Part shown: positions 1 to 8,305 of the stretch, one piece after another | How the letters are laid out: every line of letters starts with the position of its first letter | How positions within the stretch are numbered: position 1 is the first letter of the stretch | Virus record (IMG/VR): IMGVR_UViG_3300010151_004024 | Coordinates: 1-20,549 of that record | Reading direction: 5' to 3' (one strand) | Length of the DNA: 20,549 nucleotides | Source: a virus | Notes under the pieces: generated by a model | What the model was told of the DNA's origin: nothing | Database searches by the model: none | Seen by the model: only the letters and a program-made list of their open reading frames with translations | Translations under genes and position numbers: made by a program

Positions 1-322
1 AAAAAGAGGTATCAGGAACAATATATAATATACTGATCTTCCTCCCTGGCTTTAGTTGTTCGAGGATTGCTAACGCTGCGCTTGATACTTTTCCACCACC
101 TGCTAGCGCAAACAAAATATCGTCGGTGACATCAGCAAAAAACTCACCCAGATTAGGACAATTCTTTTCATAATCTTCAATGTTTTCCTCACGCTCAAGA
201 CGATAAGTAGTAGGGGAAGGTCGCAACCCAACGTCTAATTTATAGGTCTTATACTGCGAAAATTTAGCAAACTCCTCTGCTATATTGCAACCAGCATTTC
301 CTAGCCCAATTACTGTATCCAT
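1..322 (-). CDS. Tubulin/FtsZ-like GTPase candidate, N-terminal part (cut by window edge)
   Basis: The first 107 residues are visible and the frame is open to the left edge. Residues 1-20 contain a glycine-rich loop after a short beta strand (TVIGLGNAGCN), as at the N-terminus of FtsZ and tubulin. Residues 72-82 read ALAGGGKVSSA, placed like the tubulin signature GGGTGSG. A helix (ALAILEQL) and a strand (ISILYIVPDTSF) follow, in the order and spacing of FtsZ, where the signature is followed by an 'AVVTKPF'-like strand. From this I infer a divergent tubulin-superfamily nucleotide-binding protein, perhaps a phage filament analogous to PhuZ or TubZ. The signature threonine is replaced by lysine, so GTP binding is unproven. 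The ATG shares one base with the upstream stop (TAATG) and has an AGAGGT SD motif. Another Rossmann-type fold is the main alternative. Confidence 0.5.
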   Translation of the reverse strand, partial: MDTVIGLGNAGCNIAEEFAKFSQYKTYKLDVGLRPSPTTYRLEREENIEDYEKNCPNLGEFFADVTDDILFALAGGGKVSSAALAILEQLKPGRKISILYIVPDTSF

Positions 323-630
323 TATTCTGAAACCTCTTGTAAGATATAACGTCGCCAAAATCCTCCGCGTTTGCGGTTTTTGATAATCCGTGCCCCTTCA
401 AGATCCCATTTATTTATTTCAGCAATTGATAAAAGAACTTCCTGAATGTCCGCTAGTTCTTCTACGCATGGCTCCTCAAGAAACTCTTGAACTTCTTCTG
501 TAAGTTTATCCTTGAGTCGTTGTTGGTAGTCGTCATTGACGGCTACATAAACTTTGCACTTCTTTCCCTGCTTATTAATAATCTCTGGGATCTTATCTCT
601 CACGAGTTTATTATATTTTTTTGTTGTCAT
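322..630 (-). CDS. MazG-like nucleoside triphosphate pyrophosphohydrolase
   Basis: This 102-residue protein begins YNKLVRDKIPEII, the hallmark of the small all-alpha NTP pyrophosphohydrolases (MazG/phosphoribosyl-ATP pyrophosphohydrolase-like, COG4997 type). The metal-binding pair is visible: ExxE at residues 46-49 (EEVQEF) and ExxD at 58-61 (EELADIQEV). A basic KRGGF follows at 87-91. The family hydrolyses (d)NTPs to the monophosphate plus pyrophosphate. In phages it is thought to clean or rebalance the nucleotide pool or to lower alarmone-type signals; the exact substrate cannot be read here. Its ATG overlaps the polymerase stop as ATGA and is preceded by AGAGGT. It sits between the polymerase and the tubulin-like gene, which fits a role in DNA synthesis. 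Family assignment is firm; substrate is unknown. Confidence 0.85.
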   Translation of the reverse strand: MTTKKYNKLVRDKIPEIINKQGKKCKVYVAVNDDYQQRLKDKLTEEVQEFLEEPCVEELADIQEVLLSIAEINKWDLEGARIIKNRKRGGFWRRYILQEVSE

Positions 631-1829
631 CTAAACCTCTTTAAGTTTCCAAAGTGTGTTCCAAGACTGGTGTTCACTTTGAACTTTCCTAAATCCGTAT
701 CACCGAATTCTTTAATTATATCATCGATAAGATCTTTGTCTTCCCGATGAAAGTCAATTACCATACTATCGTGAATGAGCCCCATTGTAAAGGACTTTTT
801 ATTTTCTAATAATTTATTTACTGCGATTGCTCTCCTTAAGAATGTATCGGAAGTGGTGCTTTGTATAACCGCATTGAGAGCGTGGAACTCGTCGGCTATA
901 ATCTTTCGACCAAACGGATTGGTGACGACGCTTCCGTCCCAATATTTATTTAATACTTTTCTTTTGTCATAGTGTTTTTCTACTTGGGGAATACCAAGTG
1001 ATGCACCCAGAGGACCGTAAAGCCACCCAAAGATTTTGCGCTTGATATCGTCACGATTCAACTTGTGATCAGATAGTTTATTAAAAATGTATCCATGCCA
1101 CTCGTGTATATCCTTTTCGGGTTGGGGCTGATCATTTAATGCAAGAAGACAGCGCAACTCCGCAGCATTAAAATCCAACTCAATAAACCATGTGTTGTTT
1201 GGTCGCACCACTTTACGATAATCCTTATTCATCGTCAGTATAGGAAACGAATTCTTGCGTGTAGTTAGGCGACCAGTAATCGTTCCAAATATATTATAGT
1301 CAATAAATGGTCTTACAGAATTTAGCTTGGAATAAAAACTGCGAGTTTTAGTTTCATGAAGCCTATCAACAATTTGACTTGGCTCAATATTGAGATGATG
1401 ATCTCGAATCGTGGCTAACAAGTGAGACAGCTCCACCAAGAATTTATAATTTTTTGGCTCAGAGAATGTAGCCAAAACATGTTCAGTTATTTTATTCTTC
1501 ATCTCGAAATAGTCAATCACAAAACTTTCAGGAACTAAATCATAAAAGCATTCATTATCCAATTCACAAAAACCATTTTGAAAAGATTTAAGGTAAGCCA
1601 AGTATTTTTCTTTAATATGATCCCAGTCCTTTCTTATCTCATCGGGGCAACATTCGTCCAGAGTTTTTGATTGAGCGTAGAGTGAAGCATACTTGATGTC
1701 ATAACCCTTGAGGGTGGGATGATACATCCAGGTTTTGGATAATTTATTATACTGAGGCTTGTCGATAATCTTCTTGTTGGAGTAGATATTTTTACAATTC
1801 TGCTTTTGATCGATAATCTCAAATAACAT
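627..1829 (-). CDS. Family A DNA polymerase, compact, no 3'-5' exonuclease domain
   Basis: This 400-residue protein carries the ordered motifs of Pol I-type polymerases: TGRLTT (185-190), motif A IELDFNAAELR with catalytic Asp219, motif B/O-helix with R259, K263, F267 and Y271-G272 (R-x3-K-x3-F-x3-YG), and motif C LIHDSMV with Asp354. Phe at the O-helix position is the Pol I-like residue associated with discrimination against dideoxynucleotides. Motif C is HDS instead of the usual HDE. Only about 180 residues precede TGRLTT and I see no DEDD exonuclease motifs, so proofreading, if any, must come from another gene. The spacing between motifs is shorter than in Klenow. The frame closes with a TGA just upstream of the ATG, which has no clear SD. 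It lies after the tail genes, unlike T4, which uses a family B enzyme. Confidence 0.9.
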   Translation of the reverse strand: MLFEIIDQKQNCKNIYSNKKIIDKPQYNKLSKTWMYHPTLKGYDIKYASLYAQSKTLDECCPDEIRKDWDHIKEKYLAYLKSFQNGFCELDNECFYDLVPESFVIDYFEMKNKITEHVLATFSEPKNYKFLVELSHLLATIRDHHLNIEPSQIVDRLHETKTRSFYSKLNSVRPFIDYNIFGTITGRLTTRKNSFPILTMNKDYRKVVRPNNTWFIELDFNAAELRCLLALNDQPQPEKDIHEWHGYIFNKLSDHKLNRDDIKRKIFGWLYGPLGASLGIPQVEKHYDKRKVLNKYWDGSVVTNPFGRKIIADEFHALNAVIQSTTSDTFLRRAIAVNKLLENKKSFTMGLIHDSMVIDFHREDKDLIDDIIKEFGDTDLGKFKVNTSLGTHFGNLKRFR

Positions 1830-1836
1830 ATTTCAT

Positions 1837-1865
1837 ATGCTAGCATGATAAAATGGTGCGGTCAA
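1837..1865 (-). promoter_or_regulatory. Possible sigma70-like promoter for the polymerase gene, near-leaderless
   Basis: On the minus strand TTGACC (1865-1860, overlapping the stop of the large upstream gene) lies 17 bases from TAGCAT (1842-1837). This is 5/6 and 4/6 to the -35 and -10 consensus. The expected start point falls at or just before the polymerase ATG (1829). A leaderless or nearly leaderless transcript would explain the absence of an SD motif there. The -10 lies in a perfect 10-bp palindrome, ATGCTAGCAT (1837-1846). It marks the transition from structural to replication genes. Evidence is pattern only, and in AT-rich DNA such matches arise by chance. Confidence 0.3.
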
Positions 1866-4800
1866 GATCTTTTTTCTTTAATGACGCCTTTGGTTTCTTT
1901 GTGAATTAGCTGAGCGACTTGTTTCATTATTTTAGCCCGATCTTGAGAAGAAGTGGCTGCACCAATACCAGACAACAAGTTTGCAAGTCTGGATTGAAAA
2001 CTTCTTCTTTCCGATGGAGTTGTAATTCTTCCTGATTCTTTTATCCTTAATTTATAATATAAGTTTAGCCACCACGAGTCGGGATACAGGGCATCAATAT
2101 CTTGTTGGCTTATTAATTCTCTCTCAATCATACAAAGTTGTACGCCATCGCCGCTTTTATTAATTCGCGGTACAGTTTTGAGAGGAACAGCAAGCGCATA
2201 AGAATTATATACATTATAAAAATATTTCTTTATAGTCTCAAGGTCGATGTCGCTGGTATATTCAAACTGTCTTTTAAAAAGATTATCAAAAGATAATGGT
2301 CCGCCATATTGTAGAGTGACTGGATCGTGTATTGAGTTCCATTGAACTAATTGTGCATCATAAATGTTTTTCGCCACAACATGAGCTTCATATTTTTCCT
2401 GAAGTGGTAGAAAGTCTTGTATCACTCTGTCATATTCTATTCTCTTTTTCTGAAAGGCTCTATTGTTTTTTTCTGCTAAGATAAATTCCATATCCGTTTG
2501 AGTAGCCATCTGTTCTAGTAACACAAAGACATTATAGGTAGCGGTATCGGGCACCGCTTCTTCGGCGGCTGTATCGCCAGCATTATCCACTATATCGGGA
2601 GTCTGAATAATAGCATAAGCTGTATTATTTACCAAAGCTTGATAAGCGTCACGCACTATTTTATATAAAGCCGGATTGCCAAAGACATTATTTGGGTCGG
2701 TGGTGATTACTTGATCCCACAAAGACGGATCATTCGCAACAGCCGCACCACTTCGCAACCAAGACATAATATCATTCATAGGAACATCTACTCTTGCTGT
2801 GGTGGGGGTTGAGGAGTTCGGACCAATAAACTCATCAAAAGTCATATCGTTGCTATTAACGTATGGTGTACCCGGACTTTGATATCCCTGAGTTCCAATA
2901 GAGTTATCGGTCCAGGGAGTAGCCAGGTTTGTCCCCGTTGTAAGGAAGTTATTATTAACTCCATGTCTATCGATAAAATCCATCACTGAAAGCGCCGGGC
3001 CATTGCTTGGTTGCCAATTTTGCTGCGCCCAATTTTCAAATATTCTACTTGCCGACAGAAGATATGCGGGCGCGAGATCCCATAAACTCACTTCATAATA
3101 TTGCCAATAGTTTTCTATATTGGATGGGGTAGGTGACACATCGTAATCTTGACTCTGACCCGTATAATGAAGGCGTTGGTTTAAAGTACGACGCACAACA
3201 TTACTTAAAAATTGTATAGCAAAAGTGACATCCCAAAAATTATAGGAGACAGTCAATCCCTGATTTGGCAGCTCATTCACCCCCCCCAGCATATTAGTGT
3301 GTGCCAATGAGTGGGTGCCGTCGCGATTCCCTGTGCTTTGGTTAACTGGAAATCTTTTATAATAAAGATCCTCCCAAGTTGAGGGGGAGGTGCCCGATGG
3401 GGCATCGGCAGCATTCACATACTGAAGAAACTTAATAAAATAAAAAAGCCAATTCTCGCGTGGATCAGACAAAGTTGTCGTACCAGGAAGAAGATCTAAC
3501 CCGAATAAAACTGGTGTAATCTTTTCTTGTTTGGCTGCGTAGAAGTTGGCAGCACTCCTTACGTCTTGTTGATAAGTGCTCCACACCTCATCTAACTTTG
3601 TATTGAGGAGTATATAAAATTCGCCAACAGTAATGTTGTTCCGTTGAGTAGTGTGGGTTGTTTCCTCAAGGGACCAGTGGTTTGCCTCTGCTTCATCCCA
3701 GGATTCCAGCTCCTCGACGATGGGGCTGAACCCGCGTGGGAAGTTGTGCCGACCAGTCTGACCCGTCTCGTAGAACACTCTCAATCGCAACGTAAGAAAC
3801 TTGGTAGTAACTTTGCGTGGCACCAAAGGATTAGAAAGATCATATCCCTCTACTTTTATTATATAATCACCTGGAAGTTCAGCGCCCAACTTAAGACGAA
3901 TGGATGCAGTTGCGCTGTCACTATAAGCTATGGGCTGTCCCGCAGAATTGGGTAATGTTGGGAGGCTCCTAGAAGGATCAGCAAATTCAACAAACGTAGG
4001 AGTTGTTGCCGCGATCTCGAAGCCAAAGAATGTGCCTTGCAAGCCTTCCACCCTCGGAGCGTCTACTACTTCCCATCGGAATTCATCAACGCCTGACGCA
4101 CGCTCAATTTCGATGGGCAAATTTCTTGACCCTCTCGTCGCCGCAACGTCCGCCTGGGTTCTGAAGGGTTGCGTTGACATATCCGAATTTAGCCAGGTGA
4201 TAGGTTGCCAATTCGGTGGATGCGTTCCACCTTCACCATCTTCCACCGGAGACTGGAATAAGCCAACAACTGTTAAGTCGGGTGAATTTCCTAGATTGGT
4301 AGTGCGGCGATAATTTGAGAGCGTAACATCTGGAAGTGTGCTAGGACCGTTCATCATATCATATTGCGCCGAAGCATCAGGCCATACAACCTGGAAATCA
4401 GAAATTGCGCCTGAAGTGGAGTCCAACAAATCATCATCGGAACCAGGGCAATATGTTTTTATCTTGAAAGTTGCTTGCTCTGGGGTGGTAGCCGAACATG
4501 ATATTTCTTGAATTTTTCCCAGCGCACTAAAGTCGCTATTAATTATTGTTGGAGAAGTGAACTGAATTTTTTCACCCAAGTATTCTGAAAATAAATCTTG
4601 AGCCACAACACACGGATCATCGGGAGCAACCGGTTCGCCGGGATCTTCAGGCTTCTCGGGATACTTGCTCATATATTCTTGCATCTTGCTGGACTTTATA
4701 TCAGCCACCAAACGCCACGGAGCATTTTTATCGATCATAAAGCCGAACTGTCTTGCGGCTCCTACAAAGAATAAAAAATTAGGATCTTGTATCACGTCTT

Positions 4801-5554
4801 CATATTTTACTTTGTCGTCGCCATGCGCGGCATCGATCAATTCAATAATAAGCCCAGTTGATTCAGGAGAATATCTTTTAGACAATACAAAGCCCGAAGG
4901 TGTCACAGGAAATTCGGGCATCATATCCTCTAAAAACCCACTAAAGCTATTCACAAAAGTTGTGAAGCTTTTTACTTCTGATGCTCGCTGATTAACCTCT
5001 AAGAAATCTGTACCATATGATTTATATAATATGTTAGAATATTTGCGATATTGATTAGGATACGATGACCATCCGGCTTTTGGTTCTAGAGGAAGAAATT
5101 TTGTAGCTGTGATATTATACTGCCCCATGTTCGCAGCTTGATAGATATAGTCGCGAAGATCGGAATAAGCATCAGCTACAAAATTCATAGCAAAAACCTC
5201 GTCTGCATCACTCGGTAACTTCTTTAATGTGGGGGTGGTTATTGTTCCGTCGCCGACACCAATGGTCCAGCTTCCCGTAGTTATGACAGGATTATAATCT
5301 TCATCCACTTTGCCATAAAGCCCCTTTTCATACCACATATCAATCGGGCTAGAGAATCCCACAAATGAAGGATATGCAGACTTCCGATATTCAGTTCTTT
5401 CAATAAAAGCGGCTTTGGATCGTGAATCGTTTGTGGCGTCAAAACCTAATTCCTCTGGTTCGTTTTCTTCGCCCGGTCCAGAATATTGGTCTGAAATTTT
5501 TTGAGCCGACTGTTTAAAAACAGAAGAACTTTTTTTTGTTTTCTTGGTCGCCAT
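1862..5554 (-). CDS. Giant uncharacterised virion/baseplate-associated protein (1230 aa)
   Basis: I do not recognise a named family. The N-terminus is short, basic and disordered (MATKKTKKSSS), then acidic. Residues about 60-300 form a globular region with aromatic segments (for example FGFMIDKNAPWRLVADI at 270-286). A proline/acidic linker follows at about 298-314 (PEKPEDPGEPVAPDDP). Residues about 475-595 look like a beta-sandwich, Ig-like module, ending in a strand pattern such as GDYIIKVEGYD. Residues 600-1000 are rich in Trp, Tyr and Asn, with no signal peptide or membrane segment. Residues about 1020-1070 are helical and charged, possibly coiled coil. It is the last large gene of the tail block, following the hub-like gene by 21 bases, with AGGA as its SD. 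A baseplate-peripheral or fibre-network structural role is inferred from size and position only. Confidence 0.45.
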   Translation of the reverse strand: MATKKTKKSSSVFKQSAQKISDQYSGPGEENEPEELGFDATNDSRSKAAFIERTEYRKSAYPSFVGFSSPIDMWYEKGLYGKVDEDYNPVITTGSWTIGVGDGTITTPTLKKLPSDADEVFAMNFVADAYSDLRDYIYQAANMGQYNITATKFLPLEPKAGWSSYPNQYRKYSNILYKSYGTDFLEVNQRASEVKSFTTFVNSFSGFLEDMMPEFPVTPSGFVLSKRYSPESTGLIIELIDAAHGDDKVKYEDVIQDPNFLFFVGAARQFGFMIDKNAPWRLVADIKSSKMQEYMSKYPEKPEDPGEPVAPDDPCVVAQDLFSEYLGEKIQFTSPTIINSDFSALGKIQEISCSATTPEQATFKIKTYCPGSDDDLLDSTSGAISDFQVVWPDASAQYDMMNGPSTLPDVTLSNYRRTTNLGNSPDLTVVGLFQSPVEDGEGGTHPPNWQPITWLNSDMSTQPFRTQADVAATRGSRNLPIEIERASGVDEFRWEVVDAPRVEGLQGTFFGFEIAATTPTFVEFADPSRSLPTLPNSAGQPIAYSDSATASIRLKLGAELPGDYIIKVEGYDLSNPLVPRKVTTKFLTLRLRVFYETGQTGRHNFPRGFSPIVEELESWDEAEANHWSLEETTHTTQRNNITVGEFYILLNTKLDEVWSTYQQDVRSAANFYAAKQEKITPVLFGLDLLPGTTTLSDPRENWLFYFIKFLQYVNAADAPSGTSPSTWEDLYYKRFPVNQSTGNRDGTHSLAHTNMLGGVNELPNQGLTVSYNFWDVTFAIQFLSNVVRRTLNQRLHYTGQSQDYDVSPTPSNIENYWQYYEVSLWDLAPAYLLSASRIFENWAQQNWQPSNGPALSVMDFIDRHGVNNNFLTTGTNLATPWTDNSIGTQGYQSPGTPYVNSNDMTFDEFIGPNSSTPTTARVDVPMNDIMSWLRSGAAVANDPSLWDQVITTDPNNVFGNPALYKIVRDAYQALVNNTAYAIIQTPDIVDNAGDTAAEEAVPDTATYNVFVLLEQMATQTDMEFILAEKNNRAFQKKRIEYDRVIQDFLPLQEKYEAHVVAKNIYDAQLVQWNSIHDPVTLQYGGPLSFDNLFKRQFEYTSDIDLETIKKYFYNVYNSYALAVPLKTVPRINKSGDGVQLCMIERELISQQDIDALYPDSWWLNLYYKLRIKESGRITTPSERRSFQSRLANLLSGIGAATSSQDRAKIMKQVAQLIHKETKGVIKEKRS

Positions 5555-5575
5555 GATTCCAATTCCTATGAGCCT

Positions 5576-8302
5576 TTATTTGACTCCCCCCAGGGACAAG
5601 ATTGCGTTTGCCTCCTCGACCGTCATGGTCCCATCTTCAACTGCCCTTGCTGCGCGTTCTTTTTGCGCTGCTGGTGTTTCAGGCTTTGCCGTTTGGGGCT
5701 CCTTGACCGCGCCAATCGAATATAAAGGAAGGGTGCCTATGACATCAAGAGTTGTTTCAAATTTTCCTGACTCAATAACATTATTAACTTCCTTCACCAT
5801 GTAGTATCCCCCAATTCCCAACTGGGATGCCCGACTGTTTACTATTTGGGGTTGTGTTGGTGCTACAGTCATTTCAGATCCCAGAGCTTGTGGATTAATG
5901 AAAAGCAACATTCCTGGCTTAAAGAGGGCGTTTCCTACCATCGTTACTTCAGCACTATAGTGGTCGCAAAACAAGAAATTTCCCTTGGCTCTGTCGATCT
6001 CATTGGCAACTTTTATCTGGCGCTGAAAAGGTAGATCTGTCCGTTTGAAATTTATTCTTTTTACCATCCCTCGGTCACGACCAATAAAAAGGTGCGGAAT
6101 TCCACGCTTCTCATCTTCACCCTTCTTTCCTTTGAGTGATTGATTAAGAGTCCCACCAATATATAAAAAGTAATATTGTTCCAGAGAACTAACATCGGCA
6201 TATGCGATACTACCATACCCACTAGAACGTAATTTATTTATTGGAACACGCCCTCTCACATTTATGGCTTTCCCTTTAACCTCTTTTGATCCTTGTGTCA
6301 GCCGTTTTTTGCTCATCAGCAAGCTTGAAGCTGATAGTTTTATATTTAGATCTTTTGCAGACTCATATTTTTTCATCTCTCTCAACGCTCCAACAATCAA
6401 CTTTGTTGAAACCTGCTTTAAAAAGGTCAATAAATAAAGCCTAGTCGTATCACTTTTAATGATGGTTTTATAAAACCAATTTCTAAACAAAGAAAGAGAA
6501 ATAGGCACATCACATAATGGTATTGAGTGTGTTTCATTTGAGGTTGGATCATATATATCCACCGTCCCTAACAAGAACTTCATCTCATCGCCATCCGTTA
6601 AGGGAACTTGAGATTTAATATCTTTGGTGGCATTATTGGTTTTTAATATTTCCAAAGCTGCTTCTACAAGATCCCCAAAATAGAAAAAAGTGAGGATATA
6701 ATTAGGGTCACCGTTGGCTGCTTGTTCGAGCTTCGCTTGTGCTTCTTGCGCGAAAGCTCGCGCATTCCCGCCCGTGATTCCCAAGAGATCCTTGGCTTTA
6801 TCCAGTACGCCCTTTTCCTGGGGAGCATCATGTTTTTCGGCTTGGCTTCTGGCTTCGTTTGCTGCGCTTTGGTCAGCATCGGCGGTGACTTTCTTTTTGC
6901 TAAAGCCACCCCGGTCCAGAACCGCTTCCTTCATCTCTTTAAAACTGTCGCCAGGTTCAGCCACCTCATTGATATAATATTCTACTTGTTCTGGTGAAAG
7001 CACTATATTATAAAGGCGATCAAACCCTTTATCTATTTGACACAAGAGTCTAGAATATGCCTCCGTTCTTAAGTCTTGTTTAGCCAGTTTCAATTTTTTC
7101 TTTTGATAGTCAAGCTCCTTTTGGGTACTGGATTTCCCGTGATCGATGGCAGTCCCCAGGGGCCCGCGGATAGCCCATTCCATAATCTCGATAACTCTGG
7201 CTTTGTTCCCTTTTAAGCCGGTCTTTTGCCACGTCGTCCCTTCCCCTGGTAAATCACCGAATTTTCGCAGGGATGCTTTGTACACTTTTAGTTCATCTCC
7301 CTCCAACCTATTCCACCCCGTAAACTTCTTCTTCCTCATTTTTTCGTAGAGCCTCGAAGCAAAATTTTTATTGGAAAGTTTTTTTGCACTCTTTACATAG
7401 TCAGCCTTTGTTTTTGTGAGAGTAGCCTTATTTTGCTGATATTCGCTCTCAATAGAGGAAAAATCAATTCTCAATAAATCGGCTCTAGATGTCATTTGCT
7501 GCCCCTCAATCGCCGCTTGATATGTTAGTGTAAGTTCAATGTTACCTGCTTCGCCAATATTGATATCGTTCTTTGTGAGAGTTAGCAAAAATGCAACTTG
7601 AGTTTCCCTGAACAATGTTAGCGGATCTCTGCCCCCAAACTTTGTCTTGTCTTTTTTAAATAAAACACCACCCGGATCAGAAGGAGTGTTCCAGCCCACT
7701 ACTGCTTTGATAGCAAGCTCGGTAGGATCAATCCTCCGTTCGCCTCCGCTTAAAATTCTAGCAACATCAGCTTTTTGTAACTTCTTATCCTTGCCGCGAG
7801 TCAGATTTGGTGGCATCAAAAGATCAGCAAACTTTAATCCATTTGGACGAGTATGAAAAATTCCATCAAAGTTAGAAAACTTTAGCTTCAACGAAGCCTC
7901 AAAGGATAGTCCACTATTCGATTGATCGGTTCCCATGTCTTTCCAGGTAAAACTTATCAATGCCGCATCCAATCCCCTTCCACGACCAGTTTCCTCAGTC
8001 AAAGATGCCACGCTTGTAAAATCATCAAACTCAAATCTCTTTTGAGTTCTCTTCCTAGTTTTAGGATCTTGAAGCACTTTATATATGGCTACCTTCGGAA
8101 CCAATAATGCCATTTGTGCGGGTGTCAAGTTTTTAAGAACATTGGAGTTCCCTTTTAGCAGGAGACTATTCATCACGGCGGCTGATCGACCTTCAAGTTG
8201 AATAAAGTTTTCATAAGGAAAGCCGGTATTCCTTATGGTCTTATCCCAAAAATCTAACAAAAAAGTTTGTTCGTTAAATTGTGCTTGTGGTTCATCAGCC
8301 AC
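5576..8302 (-). CDS. Large baseplate hub-like structural protein (908 aa)
   Basis: The N-terminal third is beta-rich: residues about 80-150 contain alternating strands (FEFDDFTSVASL, GLSFEASLKLKF) and about 225-280 contain more. A charged helical, probably coiled-coil, region covers about 285-420, and an Ala/Glu/Gln-rich helical linker about 465-530. The C-terminal region (about 775-865) carries HYSAEVTMVGN, KPGMLLFINP and GGYYMVKEVNNVIESGKFET. This strand/turn pattern resembles the last domain of contractile-tail hub proteins (gp27/gpD-like), in which a 'G-x-Y-x-V-x-x-V-x-x-x-I-x-x-G-x-F-x-T' hairpin is typical. Hub identity is therefore an inference from motif and from its place right after the LysM baseplate gene. 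The start lies three bases after the preceding stop and has only a distant GGGAG, suggesting coupled translation. No lysozyme motif was seen. Confidence 0.5.
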   Translation of the reverse strand: MADEPQAQFNEQTFLLDFWDKTIRNTGFPYENFIQLEGRSAAVMNSLLLKGNSNVLKNLTPAQMALLVPKVAIYKVLQDPKTRKRTQKRFEFDDFTSVASLTEETGRGRGLDAALISFTWKDMGTDQSNSGLSFEASLKLKFSNFDGIFHTRPNGLKFADLLMPPNLTRGKDKKLQKADVARILSGGERRIDPTELAIKAVVGWNTPSDPGGVLFKKDKTKFGGRDPLTLFRETQVAFLLTLTKNDINIGEAGNIELTLTYQAAIEGQQMTSRADLLRIDFSSIESEYQQNKATLTKTKADYVKSAKKLSNKNFASRLYEKMRKKKFTGWNRLEGDELKVYKASLRKFGDLPGEGTTWQKTGLKGNKARVIEIMEWAIRGPLGTAIDHGKSSTQKELDYQKKKLKLAKQDLRTEAYSRLLCQIDKGFDRLYNIVLSPEQVEYYINEVAEPGDSFKEMKEAVLDRGGFSKKKVTADADQSAANEARSQAEKHDAPQEKGVLDKAKDLLGITGGNARAFAQEAQAKLEQAANGDPNYILTFFYFGDLVEAALEILKTNNATKDIKSQVPLTDGDEMKFLLGTVDIYDPTSNETHSIPLCDVPISLSLFRNWFYKTIIKSDTTRLYLLTFLKQVSTKLIVGALREMKKYESAKDLNIKLSASSLLMSKKRLTQGSKEVKGKAINVRGRVPINKLRSSGYGSIAYADVSSLEQYYFLYIGGTLNQSLKGKKGEDEKRGIPHLFIGRDRGMVKRINFKRTDLPFQRQIKVANEIDRAKGNFLFCDHYSAEVTMVGNALFKPGMLLFINPQALGSEMTVAPTQPQIVNSRASQLGIGGYYMVKEVNNVIESGKFETTLDVIGTLPLYSIGAVKEPQTAKPETPAAQKERAARAVEDGTMTVEEANAILSLGGVK

Positions 8303-8305
8303 GAA

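Noticed and set aside
627-630. Frameshift between polymerase and MazG-like gene
   Set aside because: The ATGA overlap with an AGAGGT SD explains two separate, complete proteins.
1862-1870. Identical 9-mer AGATCTTGA at the ends of the 1230-aa gene and the gp15-like gene (17315-17323)
   Set aside because: Only nine bases are shared, flanks differ, and both encode Arg-Ser-stop; no sign of an att site or repeat family.
3644-4313. Two plus-strand open frames of 103 and 127 codons
   Set aside because: They lie opposite the 1230-aa gene, have low-complexity translations, no SD and no partner genes.
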